Shown here piece after piece: positions 8,980 to 18,500 of a DNA stretch of 64,000 bases (within the stretch, counting starts at the first letter, position 1; each line of letters begins with the position of its first letter). The position numbers were made by a program, and so were the translations under genes. The stretch lies in contig ONBH01000006.1 of assembly GCA_900316005.1 (NCBI GenBank), positions 1 through 64,000 of the forward strand, given 5' to 3'. Origin of the DNA: an uncultured Bacteroidales bacterium (GTDB lineage Bacteria; Bacteroidota; Bacteroidia; Bacteroidales; Paludibacteraceae). Below the pieces are notes generated by a model that was not told the origin of the DNA, ran no database searches, and saw only the letters and a program-made list of their open reading frames with translations.

Positions 8980-9972
8980 ATGCAAAATGCTCGAGTCGCT
9001 ATTCTTGGTTCCGGAAGCTGGGGAACGGCACTGGCCAAGATTGTAATGGAAAACGAACGATATATCAACTGGTATATCCGTAGGCAGGAAGTCATCGATG
9101 AGTTCTGCCGTACCGGGCGTAACCCCGGTTACCTGAATGCCGCTGCATTCAACACCTCGCGTATCTGTTTCTCGACAGACATCAACGAGGTGATAGCCAA
9201 CTCAGATGTGCTCATCCTGGCCATCCCGTCGCCCTATATCCGTCAGTCGCTCAACAAGGTACGCCGTTCCATGCGCCGCAAGATTATTATCTCGGCGGTC
9301 AAGGGTATGGTGCCCGAGGAGAATGAGATTGTTACGGACTACTTGCACCACAAGTTTGATGTTCCGCAGGAGAACCTGGCCGTTGTAGCCGGTCCGTGCC
9401 ATGCCGAAGAGATCGCCCTGGAACGCCTCAGCTACCTAACCATAGGTTGTAAGAGTCGCGAAACGGCACTCCGCCTCTGCCCTCTTCTCACCACCATGCA
9501 CGTGCACACCACCCCCAGCGACGATGTGGAGGGCTTGGAATACTCCAGCGTGATGAAGAATATCTATGCCATCGCCTTCGGTATCTGTCACAGCCTGCGT
9601 TATGGTGACAACTTCCTCTCCGTACTTATTGCCAATGGCATTCAGGAGATTCAGCGCTTCACCATGGCCAGCAACCCGGGTTACCGTAACATCGATGCCA
9701 GCGGGTATCTGGGCGATGTACTGGTAACGGCGTACTCCAACTTCTCCCGTAACCGCCAGTTCGGTAAGATGATTGGTATGGGCTATTCCGTCAAGGCCGC
9801 CCAGATGGAGATGGAGATGGTGGCTGAAGGATACTACGGCACCTATGCCATCCATAAGGCCAACGAAAAGATGCAGGTCAGCCTACCTATCGTCGATGCA
9901 ATGTACGCCATACTGTATGAACAGCAGTCACCGACTTACATCATCCAAGAGTTGACACACATGCTTACTTAA
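8980..9972 (+). CDS. gpsA: Glycerol-3-phosphate dehydrogenase [NAD(P)+]
   Basis: Reduces dihydroxyacetone phosphate to sn-glycerol 3-phosphate, the backbone for phospholipids. The N-terminal Rossmann motif GSGSWGTALAK is at residues 10-20, and the conserved VKGMVPEENEIVTDYL and AGPCHAEEIALE segments are present. The 330-residue length is normal. Co-directional with lysS and pgi. Confidence 0.95.
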   Translation: MQNARVAILGSGSWGTALAKIVMENERYINWYIRRQEVIDEFCRTGRNPGYLNAAAFNTSRICFSTDINEVIANSDVLILAIPSPYIRQSLNKVRRSMRRKIIISAVKGMVPEENEIVTDYLHHKFDVPQENLAVVAGPCHAEEIALERLSYLTIGCKSRETALRLCPLLTTMHVHTTPSDDVEGLEYSSVMKNIYAIAFGICHSLRYGDNFLSVLIANGIQEIQRFTMASNPGYRNIDASGYLGDVLVTAYSNFSRNRQFGKMIGMGYSVKAAQMEMEMVAEGYYGTYAIHKANEKMQVSLPIVDAMYAILYEQQSPTYIIQELTHMLT

Positions 9973-10014
9973 TTGATAGTTGATAATTGATAATTGATAA
10001 TTGATAATTGATAG
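9973..10014. repeat. Tandem 8-9-bp microsatellite before pgi
   Basis: Repeats of the type TTGATAA(T) fill the whole gpsA-pgi spacer and end three bases before the pgi ATG. Slippage here would change the ribosome-binding region of pgi. Similar short-unit repeats occur in several other spacers of the window. Confidence 0.7.
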
Positions 10015-10016
10015 TT

Positions 10017-11339
10017 ATGAAAGATTTACATTTTGATTACACCAAAGCCGTTTCGTCAGAACGCGTAGCGGCTATTCGTCCCACCGCCGAAGCAGCTATG
10101 AACGTGCTGAAGTCTGGGAACGGCGCCGGTAATGACTTCCTCGGCTGGCTCAATCTGCCCCACGATATCGAAGCCCAAATCAGCGACATCGAATCTACAG
10201 CCCGCCTCCTCCGCGAAGAATGCGAGATTATCGTCTGCATCGGTATCGGCGGTTCGTACCTCGGCGCCAAAGCCGTCAACGAGGCTCTTTTGAATTCATT
10301 TGCCCAACTCGAGGGCAGCAAACCACAGATCGTATATGCCGGTCAGAATATCGGTGAAGATTACTTGTATGAACTGCAAAATCTTCTCCGCAATCGCAAA
10401 TTCAGTATCATCAGTATTTCCAAGTCGGGTACGACGACTGAACCCGCATTGGCCTTCCGTCTGCTGAAAACGCAGCTGGAGCAGCAGCAAGGCAAGGACG
10501 CAGCCAAGCGTCTCATCGTCTGCATCACCGATCGCAAGCGCGGTGCGCTCCGCACGCTCGCTACCCAAGAGGGCTACAAAACCTATGTCATCGAGGATAA
10601 CATCGGCGGACGTTTCTCCGTCCTCTCGCCCGTAGGCCTGCTACCTATCGCCTGCGCCGGATTCGACATCCGAAGCCTCATTGAGGGTGCCAAACGCATG
10701 CAGGATATTTGCAATCTGCCTTTCGACGAGAACCCTGCCCTGCAGTATGCAGCTTCGCGCAATATTCTTTACCGCGAAGAAGGCAAGAAGGTTGAGATGC
10801 TCGTTAACTTCCACCCCAAGTTGCATTATGTAAGCGAGTGGTGGAAACAACTCTACGGCGAGTCTGAAGGTAAGAACGGTAAGGGTATCTTCCCCGCTTC
10901 GGCTGATTTCACCACCGACCTGCACTCCATGGGTCAGTATATTCAGGATGGTGAACGCCACCTGATGGAGACGGTTCTCTCTGTTGAGCAGCCCAACCAT
11001 GAGGTTATCTTCCCGCATGACGAACAGAATCTGGATGGCCTGAACTTCCTTGCCGGCAAGCGCGTGGATGAAGTCAACAAGATGGCTGAATTAGGCACCA
11101 TGCTCGCCCACGTGGACGGCGGTGTGCCCAATATGAAGTTCACCCTACCCTGCCTCAACGAGTACTATCTGGGCCAGATGATTTATATGTTTGAGTTCGC
11201 CTGCGGCATCAGCGGTTATATGCTGGAGGTTAACCCGTTCAACCAACCCGGCGTGGAGGCGTACAAGAAGAACATGTTCGCCCTATTGGATAAACCCGGT
11301 TACGAGGAGGAGAGTAAAGCTATCCGTGCCCGCCTATGA
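10017..11339 (+). CDS. pgi: Glucose-6-phosphate isomerase
   Basis: Interconverts glucose 6-phosphate and fructose 6-phosphate in glycolysis. Diagnostic segments are [18 protein letters not shown], the sugar-phosphate binding [17 protein letters not shown] and [15 protein letters not shown]. At 440 residues it is of the compact bacterial type. The ATG at 10017 is preferred over an in-frame TTG at 10008 that lies in the microsatellite. Its stop overlaps the next gene in an ATGA junction. Confidence 0.96.
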   Translation: MKDLHFDYTKAVSSERVAAIRPTAEAAMNVLKSGNGAGNDFLGWLNLPHDIEAQISDIESTARLLREECEIIVCIGIGGSYLGAKAVNEALLNSFAQLEGSKPQIVYAGQNIGEDYLYELQNLLRNRKFSIISISKSGTTTEPALAFRLLKTQLEQQQGKDAAKRLIVCITDRKRGALRTLATQEGYKTYVIEDNIGGRFSVLSPVGLLPIACAGFDIRSLIEGAKRMQDICNLPFDENPALQYAASRNILYREEGKKVEMLVNFHPKLHYVSEWWKQLYGESEGKNGKGIFPASADFTTDLHSMGQYIQDGERHLMETVLSVEQPNHEVIFPHDEQNLDGLNFLAGKRVDEVNKMAELGTMLAHVDGGVPNMKFTLPCLNEYYLGQMIYMFEFACGISGYMLEVNPFNQPGVEAYKKNMFALLDKPGYEEESKAIRARL

Positions 11340-11632
11340 CAAAACTATTGTGGTGTATAGGAACCTATCTGGTGGCAGTAAACATCATCGCATATATCTG
11401 CTACGCTGTCGATAAGTACCGCGCACACCATAATCGTATGCGCAAGCGCATCCCCGAAGACTCACTCGTTGGCTTGGCTGCCATCGGGGGTAGTGTCGGT
11501 TCGCTAATGGCTATGTACACCCTGCGCCATAAGACCAAACACCGCAAATTCAAATACGGCATTCCCGCCATCCTACTCCTGCAGATTGCGCTGGCAGCAT
11601 GGGTGCTTTGGTACTTCTCGGTATGGGATTGA
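11336..11632 (+). CDS. DUF1294 family membrane protein
   Basis: A 98-residue protein with two to three hydrophobic segments. The family pattern is clear: a YAVDKYRA segment after the first helix, [19 protein letters not shown] in the middle and the [14 protein letters not shown] motif before the last helix. Function is unknown. It is translationally coupled to pgi through a 4-base overlap and followed by a strong terminator. Confidence 0.85.
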   Translation: MTKLLWCIGTYLVAVNIIAYICYAVDKYRAHHNRMRKRIPEDSLVGLAAIGGSVGSLMAMYTLRHKTKHRKFKYGIPAILLLQIALAAWVLWYFSVWD

Positions 11633-11634
11633 AG

Positions 11635-11664
11635 AAAAAAAAGACGGTTTCCCGTCTTTTTTTT
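11635..11664. terminator. Bidirectional terminator between DUF1294 gene and NUDIX gene
   Basis: A perfect 13-bp inverted repeat (11635-11647 against 11652-11664) around a TTTC loop, with an A-run on one side and a T-run on the other. It can terminate the rightward pgi transcript and the leftward operon that ends at 11709. Confidence 0.9.
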
Positions 11665-11708
11665 GTCGAATCCCCCTGCCCCCTTTCAAAGGGGGTGAGG
11701 GTTTGTTG

Positions 11709-12266
11709 TTAGTCGTTGGAGGCAAAGTATTTCCACAGCGGTGCGGCATGCAGGGCTTGAATGATCTCACCCTTTTCTAACAATTCGCGCACATCCTCCT
11801 TGGTCATCACATGCACGTGAATATCCTCCGATTCCTCTTCATGCGGTGCGGACAGTTGCTCTACATCGGTAGCGAGGAAAGTAATGCTACGGTTGTTATG
11901 ATTCGTCGGATTGGGCGAGAGCACCATAAACTCCTGCCATGTTCCCCCGCCGAATCCCGTCTCTTCGCTCAGTTCGCGCTGTGCGGCCTCAAGCGGCGTC
12001 TCGCCCGGGTCAATAACGCCGGCTACTATCTCGTAGCGCGTCTCACCTATGGCATGACGGTATTGGTCTATCATGACCATCCTGCCATCTTTGGTCACGG
12101 CTATCACATTCACCCAATCGGGAAACTCCAATATATACCAGGTCGGGATGCGATGCCCGTTGGGCAACTCTACCTCTTCCTGCCTGACGGACAGCCAAGG
12201 CCCAATTCGCAGGATATTCTCACTCTTCAGTACTTTCCACTTCCGGTTTTGCAAAGGCTCTATCAT
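11709..12266 (-). CDS. NUDIX hydrolase (ADP-ribose pyrophosphatase-like)
   Basis: Hydrolyses a nucleoside diphosphate linked to another moiety. The Nudix box is complete in the segment GVIDPGETPLEAAQREL followed by SEETGF, with the catalytic REL-SEE glutamates. The 185-residue length and VIAVTKDGRMVMIDQYRH segment resemble ADP-ribose pyrophosphatases, but the substrate is not proven. The first Met (MIEPLQNRKWKVLKSE) makes the gene overlap the end of the MATE gene by 47 bases; the conserved-looking N-terminus argues that this overlap is real. Last gene of the lpdA-nadA-mnmA-MATE run. Confidence 0.88.
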   Translation of the reverse strand: MIEPLQNRKWKVLKSENILRIGPWLSVRQEEVELPNGHRIPTWYILEFPDWVNVIAVTKDGRMVMIDQYRHAIGETRYEIVAGVIDPGETPLEAAQRELSEETGFGGGTWQEFMVLSPNPTNHNNRSITFLATDVEQLSAPHEEESEDIHVHVMTKEDVRELLEKGEIIQALHAAPLWKYFASND

Positions 12267-13548
12267 ACGTTTTTCTCCATTTTATTGATAAATATACCAC
12301 CCTCGCCACAAGGTGTGCAAAATAGGCTGCGTACAAGGCCTGTACGCCCCACAGATTTTCGGTGGCCATATAGACGATGACGAAAGCCGCCGAAGCCCAA
12401 ATCATCACATTGCGAATGCTGCGGCCGTCGGTCGCCCCCACAAAGATACCATCCCACATAAAGGCATAGGTCGAGAGTAAGGGCATGGCTGTCAGCCAGC
12501 CCAGGAAGGGCAATGATGCTTGCAAGATATCCTCCTGGTCGGTCATCAGCCAGATACATTGCTGCCCCCATACGCCGTAGAGCAGCGTAAAGAGCAGCCC
12601 TATACCCGTGGACCAAGCTATCAGCACCCATACCACCTGCTTGACGCTCTGACGATTTCCCTCGCCTATATAGCGTCCCGTCAGCGCCTCGCCCGCATAG
12701 GCAAAACCGTCGGCGAAATACGAGAAGAGCATAAAGAGCTTCATCAAAATGGAACCTACCGCCAAAGCCTCATCGCCGTAACGCGCCGAGAGGGCGGTGA
12801 AGCCGACGTATATAACCATGAAGCAGAGCGAACGGATAAAGAGATTACCATTGAGGTGCATCATATGTTTCAAGTCCTGCCAGGTCCCCAACACCTCCTT
12901 GGGCAAGAGGCCATCAAAAGTCTTGCGGTAACGCAGCATCAGAATCACCAACGCCACCGCGAGCCCACTGACCTGCGCGATAACGGTTCCGTATGCTACG
13001 CCAATGGCACCTATCGGGGTTTGGACTGCGAGCACGTAACTTGCTACCATATTTACCACATTCACCACGATATCCGTCACCATGGGTGAGACGGTATCCT
13101 GCATGCCGATGAACCAACCCTTCAGCGCCATAAGTGCCAAGGTGCAGGGTGCCGCCCATACGCGCACAAAGAAATACTGTCGGGCAAACGCAGCTGCCTC
13201 TATGGAACATGGCACGCATTGCAGCACCGCCCAAACGAAGGCCCACTGAATAGCATAAATAAAGAGAGCCGCCACCAAGGCGATTGCCAGCGATTGGGTC
13301 AACAGTCGTGCACAATGATGTCGCTCACCGGCGCCGAAGGCTTGTGCCGTCAGGCCGGAGGTCCCCACACGCAGGAAGGCAAAATTCCAGTACAGCAAAT
13401 CAAACAGCATGGTGCCGATAGCGATACCGCCGATAATGGACGCATCGGCCAGATGCCCCACAATGGCGGTATCCACCAGCCCGACGAGCGGAATGGTGAC
13501 ATTCGCCAGAATACTGGGTACCGCTAATTTCAGTACTTGCCTGTTCAT
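12220..13548 (-). CDS. MATE family multidrug efflux transporter
   Basis: A 442-residue integral membrane protein with about twelve helices in two homologous halves. The opening LKLAVPSILANVTIPLVGLV with DTAIVGHL is typical of the NorM/DinF branch, which exports cationic compounds using an ion gradient; Na+ would suit an NQR-bearing cell, but that is inference. The start overlaps the mnmA stop by 4 bases (ATGA). Confidence 0.93.
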   Translation of the reverse strand: MNRQVLKLAVPSILANVTIPLVGLVDTAIVGHLADASIIGGIAIGTMLFDLLYWNFAFLRVGTSGLTAQAFGAGERHHCARLLTQSLAIALVAALFIYAIQWAFVWAVLQCVPCSIEAAAFARQYFFVRVWAAPCTLALMALKGWFIGMQDTVSPMVTDIVVNVVNMVASYVLAVQTPIGAIGVAYGTVIAQVSGLAVALVILMLRYRKTFDGLLPKEVLGTWQDLKHMMHLNGNLFIRSLCFMVIYVGFTALSARYGDEALAVGSILMKLFMLFSYFADGFAYAGEALTGRYIGEGNRQSVKQVVWVLIAWSTGIGLLFTLLYGVWGQQCIWLMTDQEDILQASLPFLGWLTAMPLLSTYAFMWDGIFVGATDGRSIRNVMIWASAAFVIVYMATENLWGVQALYAAYFAHLVARVVYLSIKWRKTYDRAFAKPEVESTEE

Positions 13549-14591
13549 TGTATCAATCCGCCACCTACGAGCAAATCATCTTGGTATATCACAGCCGATT
13601 GTCCGGGCGTCACCGCCCATACGGGTTCGTCGAATAGCAGTTGGGCTTGTTCGGGCCGGTAATGCGCGCCGGTAGGCTGACTGCGGTAGCGTATCTGTGC
13701 CATGACGGGCTCTAAACTCCGTCCGCGCCACCATCCGTCCTTTAACTGCACCTCGCGCGTATAGAGCGCATCGTGCGTACCCAAGGTCACGCGGTTGGCC
13801 GCTGCGTCTATCTTCGTCACAAACTGCGGGGTGCCCAGCGCGATGCCGAGACCCTTACGCTGACCTATGGTATAACACGCAAAACCCTCATGCCGGCCGA
13901 GCACGCGACCTGTTTCATCAACATAATCGCCCGGCTCTATCGTGCAGCCTTGCTCCACTAAGAAACGCCGGTAGTCGTTGTTCGGAACGAAACAGATCTC
14001 CTGCGACTCGCGTTTCATACTCAGTTTCTCAAAGCCGTGTTGGCGTGCCAATTCGCGCACTTCATCCTTCGTCAGGTCGCCCAAGGGGAAGACAGTTCGC
14101 CAGAGGTTCTCCTCCGTCAGCATCCAGAGGAAATAGGTCTGGTCCTTTTTTTGGTCAGCAGCCCGGCGCAGGTAATAATGTCCGTCACGCTCCGCTATGC
14201 GGGCATAGTGACCCGTTGCAATCTTTTCGCAGCCGAACTCATCCGCCGCGCGGAGCAGTTCGCCCCATTTGATATGCGAGTTACAGAGCACGCAGGGATT
14301 GGGCGTCCGCCCGTGCATGTACTCGTCCGTAAAGTTCTGAATAACATGGCGGCGGAAGATGTCGCGGTAGTCCAAGATATGATGCTCAAAGCCTAATTGC
14401 TCAGCCAGGTGCTTAGCCTCCATCATACTCTCCACCGAGCAGCAACCTTTTTCCTTAGCCAAACACGACTCGCGAATCGAATCAAAGGTACGAAACGTCA
14501 CCCCGACCAACTCGTAGCCTTGCTCCAGAAGCAGCATGGCAGCCACACTGCTGTCAATACCGCCGCTCATTGCTATGAGGATTTTTGCCAT
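13545..14591 (-). CDS. mnmA: tRNA-specific 2-thiouridylase MnmA
   Basis: Installs sulfur at U34 of tRNA-Lys, -Glu and -Gln. The ATP-pyrophosphatase loop SGGIDSS is at residues 9-15. The catalytic cysteine pair is present as Cys103 (in NPCVLCN) and Cys200 (in ESQEICF). At 348 residues it is complete. It sits between nadA and the MATE gene. The window also holds a tRNA-Gln(UUG), a substrate class of this enzyme. Confidence 0.95.
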   Translation of the reverse strand: MAKILIAMSGGIDSSVAAMLLLEQGYELVGVTFRTFDSIRESCLAKEKGCCSVESMMEAKHLAEQLGFEHHILDYRDIFRRHVIQNFTDEYMHGRTPNPCVLCNSHIKWGELLRAADEFGCEKIATGHYARIAERDGHYYLRRAADQKKDQTYFLWMLTEENLWRTVFPLGDLTKDEVRELARQHGFEKLSMKRESQEICFVPNNDYRRFLVEQGCTIEPGDYVDETGRVLGRHEGFACYTIGQRKGLGIALGTPQFVTKIDAAANRVTLGTHDALYTREVQLKDGWWRGRSLEPVMAQIRYRSQPTGAHYRPEQAQLLFDEPVWAVTPGQSAVIYQDDLLVGGGLIQ

Positions 14592-14616
14592 TTCTCGGTT
14601 CCGGGTTCTTTAAACT

Positions 14617-14655
14617 CTCAACTGCACTCAACTCTAAACACTAAACACTCAACTA
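14617..14655. repeat. Degenerate ACTCAAC/AAACACT microsatellite
   Basis: Short direct repeats (variants of ACTCAACT and CTAAACA) fill the nadA-mnmA spacer and run up to the nadA stop codon. Confidence 0.55.
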
Positions 14656-15590
14656 AGATTCAACATTTTCTGAATCGGGGCCAGGGCTTTCGCAGCCAAG
14701 TCTGCCGATACGATGACTTCGTTGGTCTCGTCGCTGAGGCAGGCATAGAGCTTCTCCAGCGTGTTCTGACGCATGTACTCGCACTCGTTACAGTGGCACC
14801 CTACTCCTTCGGTCATCTCCGGCGGTACGGGCAGAAACTCCGCCTCGGGGCAGGCTTTCTGCATCTCATGCAGGATGCCGCTTTCGGTGGCGATGATATA
14901 ACGTTTCTCCTCGGGGTGCTGCTTCACATGATTGAGTAGCGCCTGGGTGCTGCCGATGACGTCGCTGAGGTTCAGGATGACTTGTTTGCATTCGGGGTGC
15001 GCCAATACCTTAACGCCCGGATTCTCCTTGCGCAGGGCTATGAGTGCCTCTACCGAGAAACGCGAATGAACATGGCATGCGCCGTTCCACAGCGCCATCT
15101 CGCGACCGGTCATCTCGCTGATATAACGGCCTAAGTTTTGGTCCGGGCCAAACAATATCTTGCGGTCTTCAGGCAGGCGATTGACGATTTTGAGCGCATT
15201 GCTACTGGTGACGACTACATCGGTCAGCGCCTTTACCGCCGCCGAGGTGTTGACATACGAAACAACCAGATGGTCGGGATGCTCTGCCCGCCAGGCAGCC
15301 AGGTCTTCCGCCCTGCAGCTATCTGCCAGCGAGCAACCCGCCGTTGGGTCAGGAATGAGCACTTTCTTGTCGGGACACAGTATCTTGGCTGTCTCTGCCA
15401 TGAAATGCACGCCGCACATCACAATGATATCGGCCTCGGTCTTGGCAGCCTGTTGCGCTAAGGCAAGACTGTCACCGATAAAATCTGCCACATCCTGTAT
15501 CTCCGCACGCTGGTAGTAGTGCGCCATGATGATGGCATTCTTCTCGCGGCACAATTGACGAATCGCCGCCGCTAATTCTTGCTTCTCCAT
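14649..15590 (-). CDS. nadA: Quinolinate synthase A
   Basis: A [4Fe-4S] enzyme that condenses iminoaspartate with dihydroxyacetone phosphate to quinolinate in de novo NAD synthesis. Likely cluster ligands are Cys86 (AGCSLAD), the cysteine in NGACHVHS and the one in NECEYM. The 313-residue length fits. nadB and nadC are not adjacent, which is a departure from the common nadABC cluster. Confidence 0.95.
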   Translation of the reverse strand: MEKQELAAAIRQLCREKNAIIMAHYYQRAEIQDVADFIGDSLALAQQAAKTEADIIVMCGVHFMAETAKILCPDKKVLIPDPTAGCSLADSCRAEDLAAWRAEHPDHLVVSYVNTSAAVKALTDVVVTSSNALKIVNRLPEDRKILFGPDQNLGRYISEMTGREMALWNGACHVHSRFSVEALIALRKENPGVKVLAHPECKQVILNLSDVIGSTQALLNHVKQHPEEKRYIIATESGILHEMQKACPEAEFLPVPPEMTEGVGCHCNECEYMRQNTLEKLYACLSDETNEVIVSADLAAKALAPIQKMLNLS

Positions 15591-15600
15591 TACAAGGAAA

Positions 15601-15630
15601 TATCAATTATCAACTATCAATTGTCAATTA
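15601..15630. repeat. TATCAATTATCAAC microsatellite
   Basis: Four degenerate copies of TATCAATT/ATCAACT fill the 37-base lpdA-nadA spacer. The unit is nearly the reverse complement of the one before pgi (TTGATAATTGATA). Confidence 0.55.
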
Positions 15631-16965
15631 AATTACCGCTTCGCGCAGCACTTCACTTACCGTCGGATGCGGGAATACTACCTGCATGAACTCCGGCACA
15701 GTATAGCCCATGCGGACGGCAAACGAAGCCGCAGCCACGAACTCCGAGCAGGGATTACCAATCATGTGCACACCCAGGACGGTTTGATTCTTCTTGTCTA
15801 CAAGCACCTTCACCAATCCGGTCTCACCTTCGTTCTCGGCCACAAAACGACCGGAGAATGTCATCGGTATCTTTCTTACTTCACAATCCGCCTCCTGTTC
15901 GGTGATGCCAACCGAAGCAATCTCCGGATTGGTATAGACCACGCTCGGGATGGCATTGTAAGCAATACGTTGTACGGGCATCTCCTTGAGCATACGTCCT
16001 ACCGCCACTTCCGCCTGACGCGAAGCCACGTGCGCCAGCATGATCTTGCCCGTCACGTCGCCTGCGGCATACACGTTAGCGAGGTTGGTATGCATGAAGT
16101 CGTCCACTACGATGCCACGGTTGCATTCCAGATCGCTCAGGGCCTCCAATCCCGCCATGTTAGCACGGCGGCCGACGGAGATGAGCACATGTTCGGCCTC
16201 CAGTTCCAGTTTCTCGCCCTCGGCGGTCTCGGCACATACTTTATTGCCGTCCAGCGACATCACTTTCGTAGCCGTCAGGATCTTGATTCCGGCTTTCGTA
16301 TATTTGTCACGAAGAATGCTGACTACCTCCTGATCCAGGTTGGGCAGGATGGTCGGCATGGCTTCGATGACGGTCACGGGCACACCCAACTCGTGGTACA
16401 GGGTGGCAAACTCCATACCGATGACGCCACCGCCTACGATAATCATCGACTGCGGCAACTGGGTTGCTGCCAAGGCATCCGTCGAGTCCCATACAGCGGG
16501 ATTGTCTTTCACACCCGGAATGGGCGGAACAAAATTCACCGAACCGGTGCAGATGAGCAGGTTTTCGGCTTCGTATTGTTCGCCGTTGCAGGTCATCACC
16601 ACCGCCTCGTCCGTCCGGCTCACAACAGCCGCGCTGCCGGTCACCACGGTGCAATGTTCATTATTGAGTTTCTGCTTGATACCCGCCACTAATTTGCGCA
16701 CCACTTTCTGCTTGCGCTGAACGATTTTGGCGTAGTCAAATGTCACATTCTCTGCTTTCACGCCATATTTGTCGGCGTGGGTAGCGTTGTAGTACTGCTT
16801 GGCGCTGTACAGCAAGGTCTTGGTGGGAATGCACCCCACGTTCAGACACGTGCCACCCAGAGCATTCTGTTCAAACAATACGACATCCATTCCGGCCTTT
16901 GAAGCCTTCTCTGCAGCGGTATAACCTGCGGGTCCGCCGCCTAAAATTGCAAGTTGGTATTTCAT
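15628..16965 (-). CDS. lpdA: Dihydrolipoyl dehydrogenase
   Basis: The E3 flavoprotein that reoxidises dihydrolipoamide in 2-oxo-acid dehydrogenase and glycine-cleavage complexes. The FAD Rossmann motif (GGGPAGYTAAEKA) is at the start and the redox-active disulfide motif GGTCLNVGCIPTK follows. The NAD domain motif GGGVIGMEFA is near residue 180, and the C-terminal active-site His is in VFPHPTVSE. First gene of a leftward run ending at 11709. No E1 or E2 genes are nearby; an lplA-type lipoate ligase lies 30 kb away. Confidence 0.95.
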   Translation of the reverse strand: MKYQLAILGGGPAGYTAAEKASKAGMDVVLFEQNALGGTCLNVGCIPTKTLLYSAKQYYNATHADKYGVKAENVTFDYAKIVQRKQKVVRKLVAGIKQKLNNEHCTVVTGSAAVVSRTDEAVVMTCNGEQYEAENLLICTGSVNFVPPIPGVKDNPAVWDSTDALAATQLPQSMIIVGGGVIGMEFATLYHELGVPVTVIEAMPTILPNLDQEVVSILRDKYTKAGIKILTATKVMSLDGNKVCAETAEGEKLELEAEHVLISVGRRANMAGLEALSDLECNRGIVVDDFMHTNLANVYAAGDVTGKIMLAHVASRQAEVAVGRMLKEMPVQRIAYNAIPSVVYTNPEIASVGITEQEADCEVRKIPMTFSGRFVAENEGETGLVKVLVDKKNQTVLGVHMIGNPCSEFVAAASFAVRMGYTVPEFMQVVFPHPTVSEVLREAVI

Positions 16966-17112
16966 GATATTTTAAATTAAATTTCACGTATTAGCATTTA
17001 TTTAGCAGCAATTTTGCACTCACTTCCCCTTATTTTCCCTTCATTTACCCGTCATTTTCATTCGCATGACGTTCGCATTACATTCCCATTGTGGACGTCC
17101 TTGTCCGTTTTT

Positions 17113-17146
17113 AATCTTAAATTTTAAATTTTAAATCTTAAATTTC
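17113..17146. repeat. TTAAATT microsatellite
   Basis: Degenerate tandem copies of ATTTTAAA/ATCTTAAA occupy the spacer upstream of lpdA and run into the stop codon of the C_GCAxxG_C_C gene. Confidence 0.5.
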
Positions 17147-17542
17147 CCGAAGCACCGTTCTGACTGCATCGGCCACCATTTCGGCGCAGGGACGTTTGCC
17201 CATAGCAAGCAGTTCGGCGCAGTTAAGTGCACCATTCTGTGCCTTGAACTCCTCAGCCAAAGCTTGTACACGGCTGTAGTTCTTCATTTTGGCTTCGCGG
17301 TCGGGTTGGTCGCTGCCGGAACGGAGTCCCTCCAGTAGAAACATACCGCACGCTGCGCCACAGGTCTGCCGCATACGTCCTATTCCGCCGCCGAACGAAG
17401 CCGCCATGCGGAAAGCCAATGCCTGGTCCGTCATGCCGAACGCGTCAGCGCAAGCGCCCACAACAGCCTGCGAGCAGTTATATCCCTGTTTAAACAACTC
17501 CCGTGCATATGCAGCACGCTTCTCGATTTCTTCTTTGGACAT
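17138..17542 (-). CDS. C_GCAxxG_C_C family protein
   Basis: A 134-residue protein named for its cysteine signature, visible as YNCSQAVVGACADAFG, then CGAACG and two further cysteines (NCAELL, RPCAEM). The family is a putative redox or metal-binding protein of anaerobes with no established function. No promoter box is evident. Confidence 0.85.
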   Translation of the reverse strand: MSKEEIEKRAAYARELFKQGYNCSQAVVGACADAFGMTDQALAFRMAASFGGGIGRMRQTCGAACGMFLLEGLRSGSDQPDREAKMKNYSRVQALAEEFKAQNGALNCAELLAMGKRPCAEMVADAVRTVLREI

Positions 17543-17576
17543 GGATTTAATAATAAATTGATTTAATGATAATCTA

Positions 17577-18038
17577 CTACATATCTCCTGACCAGCCGTG
17601 ACCTAAATCCCAATGTTCGTCATAGCGAAACTCAAAGTACGGCAGGGCAAAATATTTCTCTAATAATGCGGTCAGTTCTTCCTCAATACCCTGTGCCCAC
17701 TGACCGACAAAGACCACAAAATGATCTACACTCCATGATACACGTCCACGCGGCACTTGCGTGTAGTCGCCTTTGAATTTAGTGGGTTCATGTTTAGCTA
17801 TCGCACGGTAATACTGCTTTTGCCAAATCTGACGATGAAGTGTCCGGTAGTTGATATACGGAAGTCCATCATCTGCTGCCTCTTCTACCATCTTCGGCGT
17901 TAACTCCTTTTTATATACGCCAAAGAAATCATGTGCCTCCGGGTCATACCAGAAGATTCCTACAGCAGGCATCGGTTCGTCAAATGACTTCATGTCCGCC
18001 ATGATAGCCTCTTTTTCGCTTTTGCTTAAAGTGGTCAT
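17577..18038 (-). CDS. Conserved hypothetical protein
   Basis: I recognise the sequence type (FWYDPEAHDFFGVYKKELTP, ending in HWDLGHGWSGDM) as a conserved Bacteroidales hypothetical, but no function is known to me. It is 153 residues long from the chosen ATG at 18038, soluble and without a signal peptide. An earlier in-frame ATG at 18083 is rejected because the promoter -7 box lies at 18061-18068, inside that extension. Confidence 0.7.
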   Translation of the reverse strand: MTTLSKSEKEAIMADMKSFDEPMPAVGIFWYDPEAHDFFGVYKKELTPKMVEEAADDGLPYINYRTLHRQIWQKQYYRAIAKHEPTKFKGDYTQVPRGRVSWSVDHFVVFVGQWAQGIEEELTALLEKYFALPYFEFRYDEHWDLGHGWSGDM

Positions 18039-18060
18039 TTGCTTATTTTCATTTCGGGTG

Positions 18061-18092
18061 CAAAGGTACAACAAAAATTGCACATACGCAAA
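18061..18092 (-). promoter_or_regulatory. Promoter of the conserved hypothetical gene
   Basis: On the minus strand TAccTTTG (18068 to 18061) is preceded 20 bases upstream by TTTG (18092 to 18089). Transcription would start near 18054, leaving a leader of about 15 bases before the ATG at 18038. Confidence 0.7.
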
Positions 18093-18347
18093 CTTTTTTA
18101 ATGAATAATGAATAATTAATAATGAATATCTGTATTTTTTTGCAAAAATAGAGTTAATGCTCTATATTTTAGCCAACGGAAGGGGTGCTCATGCTTGCAT
18201 GAAGGCACCTCTTACGGTGGGTAAAAGGTAGGGCGTAGCCCTTTTGCAAAAGGTTCCGGAAATGGCAGTATGTCCGGCCGGACGCGACTGTACTTTCGAA
18301 GGGGTCCCCTACACGGCTTTGCCGTCTCTCCCGATACCCCAGAACCG

Positions 18348-18370
18348 AGAGACGGCAAGATGCCGTCTCT
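18348..18370. repeat. REP-like palindrome GAGACGGCA...TGCCGTCTC, copy 1
   Basis: A 10-bp perfect inverted repeat (AGAGACGGCA against TGCCGTCTCT) around AGA. The same arms recur at 62170-62194 with a different loop. A half copy (TGCCGTCTCTC) lies at 18320-18330. Confidence 0.65.
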
Positions 18371-18393
18371 ACAGGAACCCGATGGGTTCGGCG

Positions 18394-18500
18394 TCGCGTT
18401 CAGCAATCGGGTCGCTATGGTCGATACCGCTACGCTAAATCGACGGGCGACCGATGCTTCCGCTATCCCCACCGCAACAAGTTGCGTCGGGGGCCCGGAA
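18394..18500 (+). repeat. Dispersed structured element, copy B
   Basis: About 105 bases that align colinearly, at roughly 75% identity by eye, with the minus strand of 54003-53894. Shared blocks include TCGCGTTC, GGTCGC.ATGGTC.ATACCGC, TACGCT and GGCGAC. It ends in a hairpin (CCCC..CGCAAC, AA loop, GTTGCG..GGGG) followed by CCC; the other copy keeps the hairpin with different stem bases. Confidence 0.6.

Noticed and set aside
11586..11780. 64-codon frame after the DUF1294 gene
   Set aside because: It spans the bidirectional terminator and the palindrome and overlaps the end of the NUDIX gene antisense.
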